A stretch of DNA of 64,000 nt from Streptomyces sp. Edi4 (lineage in GTDB: Bacteria > Actinomycetota > Actinomycetes > Streptomycetales > Streptomycetaceae). Where the stretch lies: assembly GCF_040253615.1 (NCBI RefSeq), contig NZ_JBEJGY010000003.1:1-64000 (forward strand), written 5' to 3'. Of the stretch, positions 44,319 to 52,114 are shown in pieces (positions within the stretch are counted from its first letter, which is position 1; each line of letters begins with the position of its first letter). The notes under the pieces were generated by a model that did no database searches, was not told the DNA's origin, and saw nothing but the letters and a program-made list of their open reading frames with translations. The translations under genes were made by a program, and so were the position numbers.

Positions 44319-45137
44319 GCCGTCCGACGCCGAGGCGCCAAGGAGCGCGTCAAGGAGCCCGGCGTCCAGGGTCGTGCCGATGGAGAGGTCCGCCGGCTCA
44401 CCGAAGCCGGCGTCGGACACCGCCGCGCTCACGACGTAGCGCCCGATCCCGAAGGTCCCGAAGGCCCACTCGTCGGCGCCCGTGTCCGTGCCGTCGGGCC
44501 GCACCAGGCGGGCGTCCGGCCCCCGCAGGGCGAAGCCGAATTCGGTGAAACGGAAACGCAGTCCCTGTCCAAGCGCCTTGCTGTAGGCCTCCTTGAGGGT
44601 CCACAGCCGCACCAGGGTGTCATTGCGTGCCCCCTCGCCGCCCTCGTCGAGCCGCCGCTTCTCGAACGGGGTACAGGCCTGCGACTCCGATCCGGTGTGG
44701 GCGAGTCTGCGGTCGGAGCGCTCCACATCGACCCCGATCCGGCCTCGGCGTGTGATGCCGACGACCATCATCTCCTCGGTATGGCTGAGGCTGACGTCGA
44801 TCTGGTCGCAGCCGCGCACATAGGGCCGGCCGCCCGGCTGGTAGGCGAGGTCCACCAGCTGCGGGGTCGTCTCCAGCGCCGCTGCCGCCGCGTGCCGCAG
44901 CAGCAGTCGGGAGGCAAGGAACCGTTCCTGCATCCTGGGCCGGCCGGCGAACGCCTCGTAGCGGTTCCAGTCTCGGCCGAGCAGCGCACGCAGCTTCCCG
45001 GGATCCGCCTCCCCGGGCAGCCAGTCGCGCATGCTGCTGTACGTCAACACGCTTCCGGCCCCGGCGAGTTCCGCGCGCAGGCCCGCCCAGGGGCCGCTCG
45101 GCCCGTGCGTGAGCAGCGGCCTTCCGATTGCCCCCAT
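44154..45137 (-). CDS. Sfp-type 4'-phosphopantetheinyl transferase
   Basis: The protein carries MQERFLASRLLLRHAAAAA, DQIDVSLSHTEEMMVVGITRRGRIGVDVERSDRR (GVDVE magnesium-binding motif) and RLWTLKEAYSKALGQGLRF (WxxKEA motif). It would convert the cluster's ACPs to holo form with CoA. The start ATG 45137 lies four bases after the stop of the ACP-AT gene. The frame gives 327 residues, longer than the usual 230-290: the last 54 codons run antisense to the end of the response regulator gene and are low in recognisable content (FLGDTDGVDAVAGTEFADD). A lost stop by a late frameshift is possible. Confidence 0.82.
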   Translation of the reverse strand: MGAIGRPLLTHGPSGPWAGLRAELAGAGSVLTYSSMRDWLPGEADPGKLRALLGRDWNRYEAFAGRPRMQERFLASRLLLRHAAAAALETTPQLVDLAYQPGGRPYVRGCDQIDVSLSHTEEMMVVGITRRGRIGVDVERSDRRLAHTGSESQACTPFEKRRLDEGGEGARNDTLVRLWTLKEAYSKALGQGLRFRFTEFGFALRGPDARLVRPDGTDTGADEWAFGTFGIGRYVVSAAVSDAGFGEPADLSIGTTLDAGLLDALLGASASDGSGDPAGFLGDTDGVDAVAGTEFADDRREVIADRSAGEVQASGDFGGVGSLGREP

Positions 45138-45141
45138 CTCC

Positions 45142-46386
45142 TCAGGCCCCTGCCAGCACGGCGGCCAGCGGGCCCGCGTCGAGGGCGGAGATGACTCCGG
45201 CCAGGTCGACCGCGTCGCTCTGCGGGCCGCGGCAGGCCACCAGGCAGGTCGGTCCTTCGTTGCCGCCCAGCCTGCGCAGGAACGGAGTGAGCACCACCCG
45301 GGGGCCGATCTCCACCACATGGGTGGGCACCTGCTGGCCCAGCAACGCCCGTGCGGCGTCGGCGAACCGCACCGGCGCGGTGATCTGCTCGGTCCAGTAC
45401 GGGCCGTACAGGGGCTCGGTGGTCAGGCGTCCGTACACGGTGGAGTAGAACGGCACGCGCGCGGCGCCGCCCGCCACCCTGCGGGCCACCGGCTCGAACT
45501 TGGGCAGCATTGGGGCCATCAGCGGCGAGTGGAAGGGATGCGCCACGGTCAGATGGCGGCAGGCGACGCCCCGGCCCTCCATCTGCTCCTGGATGCGTTC
45601 GAGGCCCGCCCGCTCCCCGGAGAGCACCGTGGCCTTGGCCGCGTTGATCGCGCCGATGCCGACGCCGGGTTCGCCCGCCACCAGTTCCGCGGCTTCGTAG
45701 GGGGTCGCGCAGGTGGCCATCATCCCGCCGTCGCTGGGCAGGTACTGCATGAGGGCACCGCGCACGGAGACCAGTTTGGCCGCGTCGGGCAGCGAGAGGG
45801 CGCCCGCGACCGTGGCGGCGGCGAACTCCCCGATGCCGTGGCCCAGTACGGCCACCGGTGCCACCCCCACCTCCTGGAAGGTCTGGGCGAGCGCGTACCC
45901 GACGGCGAAGAGGGCAGGCTGGGTGAAGGCCGTCTGATGGATGCGCGGGTCGTTGTTGAGGATCAGTTCGACGACGGACGTCCCGGTGTACGGCAGCAGC
46001 GCGGCGGCGGCCTCGTCGAGGTAGCCGCGGTAGCCGGTCGAGCTCCGGTAGAGTCCGGTGGTCATGCCGGGGTGCTGGGAGCCCTGTCCGGTGAAGACGA
46101 AGGCCGCGCGCACCAGGCCGTGCCCCGCCGGGCGCGGATCGCGCATGGCCATGTACCGGCCGAGCTCCCGCACGGTCGGGTAGGCCTCGATGTCGGTGGG
46201 TTCGACCAGCGGGCCGAACTCCTCCTCGATGTCGCCGTAGAGGCTGAGCGCCGCCACCGAGTCGAGTCCGTACTCGTTAAACGGCACGCTCTCCTCCACG
46301 GGCCGGCCGAGGTAGTGGGCGAGCCGCTCCCGCAGCCACTCCCGGTGGACCCCGTCGAACGAATCGTCATACAGGTGATCAGGCAT
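45142..46386 (-). CDS. ACP-acyltransferase didomain with Ser-to-Gly in the AT nucleophile loop
   Basis: Residues 1-82 are an acyl carrier domain with phosphopantetheine site NEYGLDSVAALSLYGDIEEE (Ser43). Residues 92-410 form an AT domain: VFTGQGSQHPGM, QPALFAVGYALAQ, then VLGHGIGEFAAATVAG where the catalytic serine of GHSxG is glycine (Gly184; codon GGC), and HPFHSPLMAPML with the conserved histidine. The fold seems complete but it cannot form an acyl-enzyme. The domain may act as a docking scaffold, while the ACP is loaded by the acyl-AMP ligase encoded two genes upstream. The start ATG 46386 is well placed and the gene precedes the phosphopantetheinyl transferase. Confidence 0.8.
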   Translation of the reverse strand: MPDHLYDDSFDGVHREWLRERLAHYLGRPVEESVPFNEYGLDSVAALSLYGDIEEEFGPLVEPTDIEAYPTVRELGRYMAMRDPRPAGHGLVRAAFVFTGQGSQHPGMTTGLYRSSTGYRGYLDEAAAALLPYTGTSVVELILNNDPRIHQTAFTQPALFAVGYALAQTFQEVGVAPVAVLGHGIGEFAAATVAGALSLPDAAKLVSVRGALMQYLPSDGGMMATCATPYEAAELVAGEPGVGIGAINAAKATVLSGERAGLERIQEQMEGRGVACRHLTVAHPFHSPLMAPMLPKFEPVARRVAGGAARVPFYSTVYGRLTTEPLYGPYWTEQITAPVRFADAARALLGQQVPTHVVEIGPRVVLTPFLRRLGGNEGPTCLVACRGPQSDAVDLAGVISALDAGPLAAVLAGA

Positions 46387-46433
46387 GGTGTGTGTGCTCC
46401 ATCTCAGGCTCGGACGGCTGCCCCGGCGGTTGG

Positions 46434-48176
46434 TCAGGCCAGCGGGGACCCGTACAGGTCATAGCTGCGGCGGCGGTGCGACCGGTCGAGCAACTCCGCG
46501 AGCACCCGTTGTTCGCAGGAGACCGGGCGGTGCGGGAGTGGCAGACCAAGGCGTCGCCCCAGCCGGAACAGGACCGCGACGGGCCAGGCGGGGTCGGCCA
46601 GGAACGGGTCGGTGGCGCCGGGCTCTCCCAGCTGTTCCCGCCACACCCCGAGGCAGGCCGCCGCGGCCAGCACCATGGTGTAGCGATCGGCGAGCCCGAA
46701 GTGGTGCGGGCTGGAGAGCGCGGCGCGGTCATCCCTCGGCACGGACCGGAACGCCTGGCGCAGTTCCCTGAGTTCATGGGTGAAGGCGTCGGTCAGGGTC
46801 CGCAGCAGGGCGCGGTCGCCGTGGCCCGGTGTGCGGCCGTCGGCGCTCTGAAGCCCTTCGGCCGACGCTACGAGCGTCGCGGCCAGCGGGTCGCCGTCAC
46901 CGAGCAGGGCGAGGCGTTGGAGGTCCAGCGGCGGCAGGTCCTCGGACAGCCGGAACAGGCCGGCGGGCGCCGGCCGGTCCCTGAACCAGGCGTGTCGGGC
47001 GAAGTGCGGCAGCTGGGGCAGGATGCTGACCTGTCGTCCCGCACTGCCGGCGTGCCCCAGCGAGGTGACCGGGAGATCGCGCAGCTGCTTCAAGAACATG
47101 CCGTACGGCCCGCTGACGAGGAAGCTCTCCTCGCCCAGGACCGCAGCCATCTCGTCCATCGACTCCGCGGCGAGTTTGGGGGCGAGGTAGGCGGCCGAGG
47201 CCGCGTAGGCGCTCATCTGCCGCGGCAGCAGATGCAGTGCCCGGGTGGCGACGAGCGCGAGGCAGTCCATGACGAGCAAGTCCAGGAAGGCACCGGTCAG
47301 AACGTCCCGTACGTGCTGGACGTCGAGTGAGGAACGGCCGTCGTCGCGCCGCCGGGTGGCGAACCTGACCACCGTGCGCAGCGCGGTGTCGACGCCCGCG
47401 AGCACGATCGACGGGATCAAGCCGCGGATCTGCAACGAGGACCGCAGCGACATCTCGTAACCGTCGCCCACCTTGCCGAGCACCGCGCCGGGCCGCACCA
47501 GGCAGTCGGCGATGCTCAGCCCGCCGAACTGCGCGCTGCGCATCCCGGGGGTGGCGAACCGCTCCACGTCCCTGACCCGGTCCCGGGGCAGTTCCGCGCG
47601 GTCCAGCAGCAGCACCGAGTGACTGCGGCCGCCCGCTCGTTCGGCGTCCTCGGTGCGGGCGAAGACGACCAGGCCACGCGCCCTGGACGCGTTGGCGATC
47701 CCGGTCTTGCGGCCGCTGAGCACCAGCCCCCCGGGGGCGGGACGGGCGGTGAACTCATCGCGAACAAAACTGTTTCCGTGCGCCACCTCGTGCCGTGCGA
47801 CGGCGATCCGGTCGCCCCCCAGCAGCAGCCGTGCGACGAAGGCCCGCTGCTCCGGGGTGCCCGCGGCCCACACCGGAGCAGCGGCGAAGAAGCAGTTCAG
47901 CCCGAAGCCGAAACCGAGGGAGGCGTCCCGGCGGAACACCGGCCGCAGTATCCGGCCCAGGACGTCCATCCGGCTCAGCCTGCCGCCCAATTCGGCAGGC
48001 ACGAACTCGGCGTTGAGCCCGAACGCGCTCAGCGCCTCCTCGGCCCCCGGCGCCACCCCGGCCTCCGCCTCGGCGGCGATCAGGGCGTCGCCGCCGAGCG
48101 GGTTGGCCGGGTCGTCGAGCGGGCCGAAGGCCTTTTCCAGGGCTGCGATCCGGTCCTCGTACAAGGCTGTCGTCAT
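46434..48176 (-). CDS. acyl-CoA/acyl-ACP dehydrogenase-like flavoprotein
   Basis: This 580-residue protein begins MTTALYEDRIAALEKAFGPL and shows the acyl-CoA dehydrogenase middle region (ARHEVAHGNSFVRDEFTARP, GLVLSGRKTGIANASRARGLVVFART) and C-terminal helical domain (LRSSLQIRGLIPSIVLAGVDTAL). It is longer than typical dehydrogenases of about 380-400 residues, with an extra C-terminal part, as in some acyl-ACP dehydrogenases of secondary metabolism. It would introduce an alpha,beta double bond in a CoA- or ACP-bound starter. Its start overlaps the stop of the ligase gene (ATGA), so ligase and dehydrogenase are coupled. The catalytic glutamate could not be placed with confidence. Confidence 0.72.
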   Translation of the reverse strand: MTTALYEDRIAALEKAFGPLDDPANPLGGDALIAAEAEAGVAPGAEEALSAFGLNAEFVPAELGGRLSRMDVLGRILRPVFRRDASLGFGFGLNCFFAAAPVWAAGTPEQRAFVARLLLGGDRIAVARHEVAHGNSFVRDEFTARPAPGGLVLSGRKTGIANASRARGLVVFARTEDAERAGGRSHSVLLLDRAELPRDRVRDVERFATPGMRSAQFGGLSIADCLVRPGAVLGKVGDGYEMSLRSSLQIRGLIPSIVLAGVDTALRTVVRFATRRRDDGRSSLDVQHVRDVLTGAFLDLLVMDCLALVATRALHLLPRQMSAYAASAAYLAPKLAAESMDEMAAVLGEESFLVSGPYGMFLKQLRDLPVTSLGHAGSAGRQVSILPQLPHFARHAWFRDRPAPAGLFRLSEDLPPLDLQRLALLGDGDPLAATLVASAEGLQSADGRTPGHGDRALLRTLTDAFTHELRELRQAFRSVPRDDRAALSSPHHFGLADRYTMVLAAAACLGVWREQLGEPGATDPFLADPAWPVAVLFRLGRRLGLPLPHRPVSCEQRVLAELLDRSHRRRSYDLYGSPLA

Positions 48177-49924
48177 CGCCGCCTCCCTTGTGCCACCAGT
48201 TCGCCGACCTCCGGGTCGATCGACTGGTGCAGCGCTGTGAGCTCGCCGCTCAGGAACATCCGCCGCATGGCCGCGCGTTCCAGCTTTCCGCTGGTGGTCC
48301 GGCGGACGGTGCCCGGACGTACCAGGAGCACACCGCCGGCCCGGACCTCGTACACCTCACCCAGGCGGCTCCGGATGGATGCCGCGAGTTCGGCGAGATC
48401 GGCGTCGTAGCGTCCGCGGGCACGCAACTCCTGTATGACGACGACATGTTCGCGCGCGGCCGGCACCGCGAATGCCGTACCGGGCCCGAACAGCGCGCTG
48501 ACGCCCTGGACGGTGCGCTCCAGGTCCTGCGGGTACAGGTTGCGTCCGGCCACCACGATCATGTCCTTGATGCGGCCGGTCACATAGAGCAGGCCGTCCC
48601 GCAGCATGCCCAGGTCCCCGGTGCGCAGATAGCCGCCCCGGCCGCCCTCGATCCGGCCGTCGAAGGTGTCGGCGCTCTCCTTCGGCTTGTCCCAGTAGCC
48701 ACGGGCGACCGAAGCGCCGCGGACCCAGATCTCACCGATCCGGCCGTCCGCGAGCGCCTCGCGACTGTCCGGATCGACGATTTGGATCTCGGTGGCGGCG
48801 GGCCGGCCCGATGCCACGACGGTGCGCACCGGCCCGCCGCCCGCGCCGGTCTCTTGCAGCTCGTGCGGCTCGGGCCCGGCACTGTCCGCGGCGGCCCGGC
48901 CCCCGGCCGTGCCGTCCCCCTGACCCGCGACCAGCAGGGTCGACTCGGCCAGCCCGTAGCTGGGTCTGACCGCGCCCGGACGCAGTCCGGCGGCAGCGAA
49001 GCGGTCCGTGAAGGCCTGTACTGTCGCCGCGTTCACCGGTTCGCCGCCGTTGACGGCGATGCGCCACCGGGAGAGGTCCAGGCCGGCGAGCTGACTGTCG
49101 TTGATCCGGCGGACGCACAGCTCGTACGCGAAGTCGGGGGCGCCGCTGACGGTGAGCCCGTAACGCGAGATGGTCTCCAGCCAGTGGGCCGGCCGCTTCA
49201 CGAAGGCGACCGGGGAGAGCAGGACGGCGGTTCCGCCGAGCCAGAGGGCGTGCAGCAGCTGGCCGACCAGACCCATGTCGTGGTGCAGCGGCAGCCAGCC
49301 GCCGATCCTGGCGCCGGGGGCGGTGCCGAACGTCTCACTGATCGCCGCGTTGTTGGCGAGCAGGGAGCGGTGCGTCACCACCACGCCCCGCGGTTCGCGG
49401 GTGGAGCCCGAGGTGTACTGGAGGAACGCCACGTCGTCGGGGCCCGCCTGCGACGGTCGCGGTACCTCGGCGCCGCCGGCGGGCAGGGTGTCGGTGGGGA
49501 TGCAGACCGCGCGCTCGTGGCCCGTGCGGGCCAGGAGCTGGGTGACGCCGGGGGCTTCGGCGCGCGAGGTGAGCACGCAGGAGGCGGCCGCGTCCCGGAA
49601 GATGCCCGCGATCCGCTCGTCGTGGTGCCTGCCCCCGCCGAGCGGTGCGACGGGCACGGCGATGACGTCCGCGTACAGGCAGGCCAGAAAGCTGATGCTG
49701 AACAGTCTCCGCGAGGTGTGCAGGATCAGCACCCGCTGGCCGGCGCTCACATGCCGGCGGATCAGAGCGGCCAGGACGCCTGCCTCACGGTCGAGTTCCG
49801 CATAGGAGAGGATCTGCGGTCGCAGCTCTCCGTTCCGCTCGGTGAGCAGAATGAGCGCCGAGCGGTCGGGCGCCTCGGCGACCCTGCCGCGGATGTGCTC
49901 GGTGAAGGTCGGGTTACCGGTCAA
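48173..49924 (-). CDS. fatty acyl-AMP ligase (FAAL-type)
   Basis: I set the start at TTG 49924 after AAGGGGGAG; longer frames lack family sequence. The 583-residue protein has VAFLQYTSGSTREPRGVVVTHRSL (P-loop), GGWLPLHHDMGLVGQLLHALW (the HHDMGL segment typical of FAALs), RIAVNGGEPVNAATV, PSYGLAESTLLVAG, YLRTGDLGMLRDG and GRIKDMIVVAGRNLYPQDLE. It would adenylate a free acid and transfer it to a carrier protein, most likely the ACP domain encoded at 45142-46386. It therefore probably supplies the starter. It is coupled to the dehydrogenase gene downstream. Confidence 0.85.
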   Translation of the reverse strand: MTGNPTFTEHIRGRVAEAPDRSALILLTERNGELRPQILSYAELDREAGVLAALIRRHVSAGQRVLILHTSRRLFSISFLACLYADVIAVPVAPLGGGRHHDERIAGIFRDAAASCVLTSRAEAPGVTQLLARTGHERAVCIPTDTLPAGGAEVPRPSQAGPDDVAFLQYTSGSTREPRGVVVTHRSLLANNAAISETFGTAPGARIGGWLPLHHDMGLVGQLLHALWLGGTAVLLSPVAFVKRPAHWLETISRYGLTVSGAPDFAYELCVRRINDSQLAGLDLSRWRIAVNGGEPVNAATVQAFTDRFAAAGLRPGAVRPSYGLAESTLLVAGQGDGTAGGRAAADSAGPEPHELQETGAGGGPVRTVVASGRPAATEIQIVDPDSREALADGRIGEIWVRGASVARGYWDKPKESADTFDGRIEGGRGGYLRTGDLGMLRDGLLYVTGRIKDMIVVAGRNLYPQDLERTVQGVSALFGPGTAFAVPAAREHVVVIQELRARGRYDADLAELAASIRSRLGEVYEVRAGGVLLVRPGTVRRTTSGKLERAAMRRMFLSGELTALHQSIDPEVGELVAQGRRR

Positions 49925-50049
49925 CGCCTCCCCCTTACATGTCGGGCGGGCGGCCGGGCGGGCGTCCGCGACTGTCTTTGAAGGCGGGACGGTCGGGAGC
50001 GTTGGTACACCGGCGCTCCCGGCGCTTCCCGTCCCTGCGCCGGTCCGGG

Positions 50050-50241
50050 TCACAGCCCGGGCACGGTTGCCGCCGACCGATAGTGGCCGCGCTTGACCGT
50101 CCACGCCGCGTACGCCGCCCTCACCTCGTCCGCCGGTTCCTCCGCACGGCGGGCGAGGGCGAGCAGCACGGCGGTCACGGCGGCGATCTCGTCCGCGTCG
50201 GGGCGGCCTCGAACCACGGTGATGCGCGTCTCGTTCGACAT
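50050..50241 (-). CDS. acyl-CoA carboxylase epsilon-like subunit
   Basis: The 63-residue protein MSNETRITVVRGRPDADEIA, then AVTAVLLALARRAEE, has the RGxPxxxEIAAVxAVLxAL pattern of the small epsilon subunits (AccE/PccE) that stabilise actinobacterial acyl-CoA carboxylases. A tryptophan near the end (AAWTVKRGHYRS) is also characteristic. It is separated from the beta subunit gene by about 11 kb but lies in the same cluster, so the two probably form the dedicated carboxylase. A very strong hairpin lies just upstream (50290-50328). The ribosome site is weak. Confidence 0.7.
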   Translation of the reverse strand: MSNETRITVVRGRPDADEIAAVTAVLLALARRAEEPADEVRAAYAAWTVKRGHYRSAATVPGL

Positions 50242-50289
50242 GGGAGACAGCCTGCACCCAGCCTCTTGAGCTGGCCTCGCGCCCGGAAC

Positions 50290-50328
50290 GGGAGAGAGCC
50301 GAGGACCCGTGGTCCTCGGCTCTCTCCC
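50290..50328. terminator. perfect 18-bp hairpin between monooxygenase and AccE-like gene
   Basis: GGGAGAGAGCCGAGGACC (50290-50307) and its exact complement (50311-50328) are separated by only three bases (CGT). There is no T run on either side, so this would be an unusual intrinsic terminator, an attenuator or an mRNA stabiliser. It splits the long minus-strand operon into an upstream part (racemase to monooxygenase) and a downstream part (AccE onwards). Confidence 0.6.
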
Positions 50329-50349
50329 GACTCGAATGCCCGCTCGGCG

Positions 50350-51000
50350 CTACCCTCCCGGGCCGTCGGTGCGCCCGATCGTCCGCTCGTAGGCGACGTG
50401 CAGGGCCCGGTCGACGGCGACCCGGGCGGTGGCGGCCAGGCTCCGGTACGCCCGGTCGTACGCCTGGCTGGCGAGCGCACGGTCACAGGCCTCGGCGTCA
50501 CGCCACCACAGCATGCCCGTGTAGGCGAAGGGACTGATCGTGGAGCGCAACAGGTCGCTGCCCCCGAAATCGCCCAACTCATCCATCAGTACGCACAGTT
50601 CACCGAAGTCGTCCTCGAACCTGCCCCAGTCCCCGTGCACTTCGGCATGGACCAGCAGCACGGTCTCCTCGCCGGCCATCGCGTCGTCCCGCAGCATCCG
50701 GCCGACGCTGACCGCCTGGTCGACCTCGGCCACCACCAGCGGCTCGAGCCGGCGGACGTGTCTCAGGAAGGTCGCGTCGTGCACGGTGTCCAGGAAGGCG
50801 CGCAAGGTGCGCCAGTGGCCCAGATGGACGTACACCTGAGGCCGTTCGGCCAGGCGCGCGGTCACCAAAAAGTCGAAGTCGTCGCGGCGGCGCAGGAATT
50901 GGGAGTGGTCACGAAACAGCCTCTCGAACTCCTCGACATCGCCCTTCACCTCGAAGTGGTTGATTACCGTGATCGGGCCTGCGAGATCACGTACGGCCAT
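50350..51000 (-). CDS. two-domain antibiotic biosynthesis monooxygenase (SchA/CurD-like)
   Basis: ATG 51000 follows GGAGGAAGC; the 216-residue protein overlaps the end of the cyclase gene by 14 bases. It shows two related ferredoxin-like halves: ITVINHFEVKGDVEEFERLFRDHSQFL with YVHLGHWRTLRAFLDTVHD, and TVLLVHAEVHGDWGRFEDDFGEL with MLWWRDAEACDRALASQAY. This is the layout of the cofactor-free antibiotic biosynthesis monooxygenases found in type II PKS clusters, where they oxidise an aromatic ring to a quinone. Its coupling to the aromatase/cyclase supports an early role in tailoring the aromatic core. Confidence 0.75.
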   Translation of the reverse strand: MAVRDLAGPITVINHFEVKGDVEEFERLFRDHSQFLRRRDDFDFLVTARLAERPQVYVHLGHWRTLRAFLDTVHDATFLRHVRRLEPLVVAEVDQAVSVGRMLRDDAMAGEETVLLVHAEVHGDWGRFEDDFGELCVLMDELGDFGGSDLLRSTISPFAYTGMLWWRDAEACDRALASQAYDRAYRSLAATARVAVDRALHVAYERTIGRTDGPGG

Positions 51001-51994
51001 GCGCTTCCTCCGCAAACTGCTGTGCGTACCGCAATGTGGTGGAGCTGTTGGTGCCCAGGGCCTTGCGGACCAGGTTTCTCGCCTTGGCGAGGGTGACCTC
51101 GGGGCCGAGCGCTGTGCGCACCCCTTCGTGGTCCAGGACCACAGTGTGCCAGGAGGTGACGGTGAGGGTGCCGTCGTCCAGCGGCTCGATGGTCCAGCGC
51201 CCGGTGTGCACCCGCATCGCCACCGGGACCTTCAGCTGCTTGTAGACGATCTCCTTGCGGTCCTCGAAGCACACCCGTACCGAGGCGGTGTTGTGGATGG
51301 AGCCGTCGGAACTGCGGGTGTCCATGTCGATGTGCTGGATGCCGCTCTCCTCCTCGGTCAGGTCGAGCCGGGCCACGTGGGGCAGCCGCTCGGGCCACAT
51401 TTCCGCGCGGTCCAGGAAGGCGTACACATCGCCGGCCGCCCCCGCGACGGTCACCGAGTCGCTGAAGGTGAACTGGAGTCCGGCGGCGTCCTCGCCCCGC
51501 TCCGCGGCGTTCTTCAGAGCGGTGAGCTCGGCGAGGCTGTTGCGGTCGACCGCCCGCTCGATGAGGGCCTCGGCCTGCGGATCGTCGTCGACCGCACGGT
51601 AGTCGTGCAGCAGCACCACCCGTGTCGTCCCGTCCTCGACGGGCTCGATGAGCCAGGTGCCGCCCATCGCGGCGACGGGGGCCGCCGAGACCACCTGCCG
51701 GAAGGTGATGACACGGGCGGCCGGGTCCAGGACACGGCGTGAAGTCCAGGTGCGCACCTGCTCGTTGGCGACCGCCCAGATGCGCAGCAGCTGCTCGCCG
51801 CCTGCGAACGGGTCGGCCTCTTCGAGAACTTCCACATGGACGGTCGGCCCGAACACCTGGGGCCACCCGGCGACGTCGGCCACCAGGCGGTAGACGTCGT
51901 CCGGTGCGGCCGACACGGAGATGGAGTGTTCCGTCAGATGGGGCCCCGTGGCCGGTGGGATCTTCCGGGGCTCGGTCGTAGCGGTCGTCGCCAC
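50987..51994 (-). CDS. didomain aromatase/cyclase
   Basis: GTG 51994, preceded by GAAGGGAAGG, gives 335 residues with two SRPBCC (START-like) domains. The first reads TEHSISVSAAPDDVYRLVADVAGWPQVFGPTVHVEVLEE and the second FSDSVTVAGAAGDVYAFLDRAEMWPERLPHVARLDLTEE. The recurring AAxDVYxxxxDxxxWPxxxPxV pattern is the mark of polyketide cyclases. Didomain members fold and aromatise the first ring of reduced or unreduced chains. There is no ketoreductase gene in the window, so the reduction state is open. The gene lies between KSIII and the monooxygenase in one operon. Confidence 0.88.
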   Translation of the reverse strand: MATTATTEPRKIPPATGPHLTEHSISVSAAPDDVYRLVADVAGWPQVFGPTVHVEVLEEADPFAGGEQLLRIWAVANEQVRTWTSRRVLDPAARVITFRQVVSAAPVAAMGGTWLIEPVEDGTTRVVLLHDYRAVDDDPQAEALIERAVDRNSLAELTALKNAAERGEDAAGLQFTFSDSVTVAGAAGDVYAFLDRAEMWPERLPHVARLDLTEEESGIQHIDMDTRSSDGSIHNTASVRVCFEDRKEIVYKQLKVPVAMRVHTGRWTIEPLDDGTLTVTSWHTVVLDHEGVRTALGPEVTLAKARNLVRKALGTNSSTTLRYAQQFAEEAHGRT

Positions 51995-52114
51995 GGTGGT
52001 CCTTCCCTTCGTATGTGCCGTGCGGGACGGCATTCAGCAGAGTGGCACAAGCCCCCTAGGGTGAGGCTCGACCATCGGTCGCCCCTCTGTGGAGGGCGCT
52101 CCCGGCGGGACGGC

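Noticed and set aside
48173..50257. Longer start of the acyl-AMP ligase at 50257
   Set aside because: The extra 111 residues are low-complexity and overlap the epsilon-subunit gene in another frame; family sequence begins near 49924.
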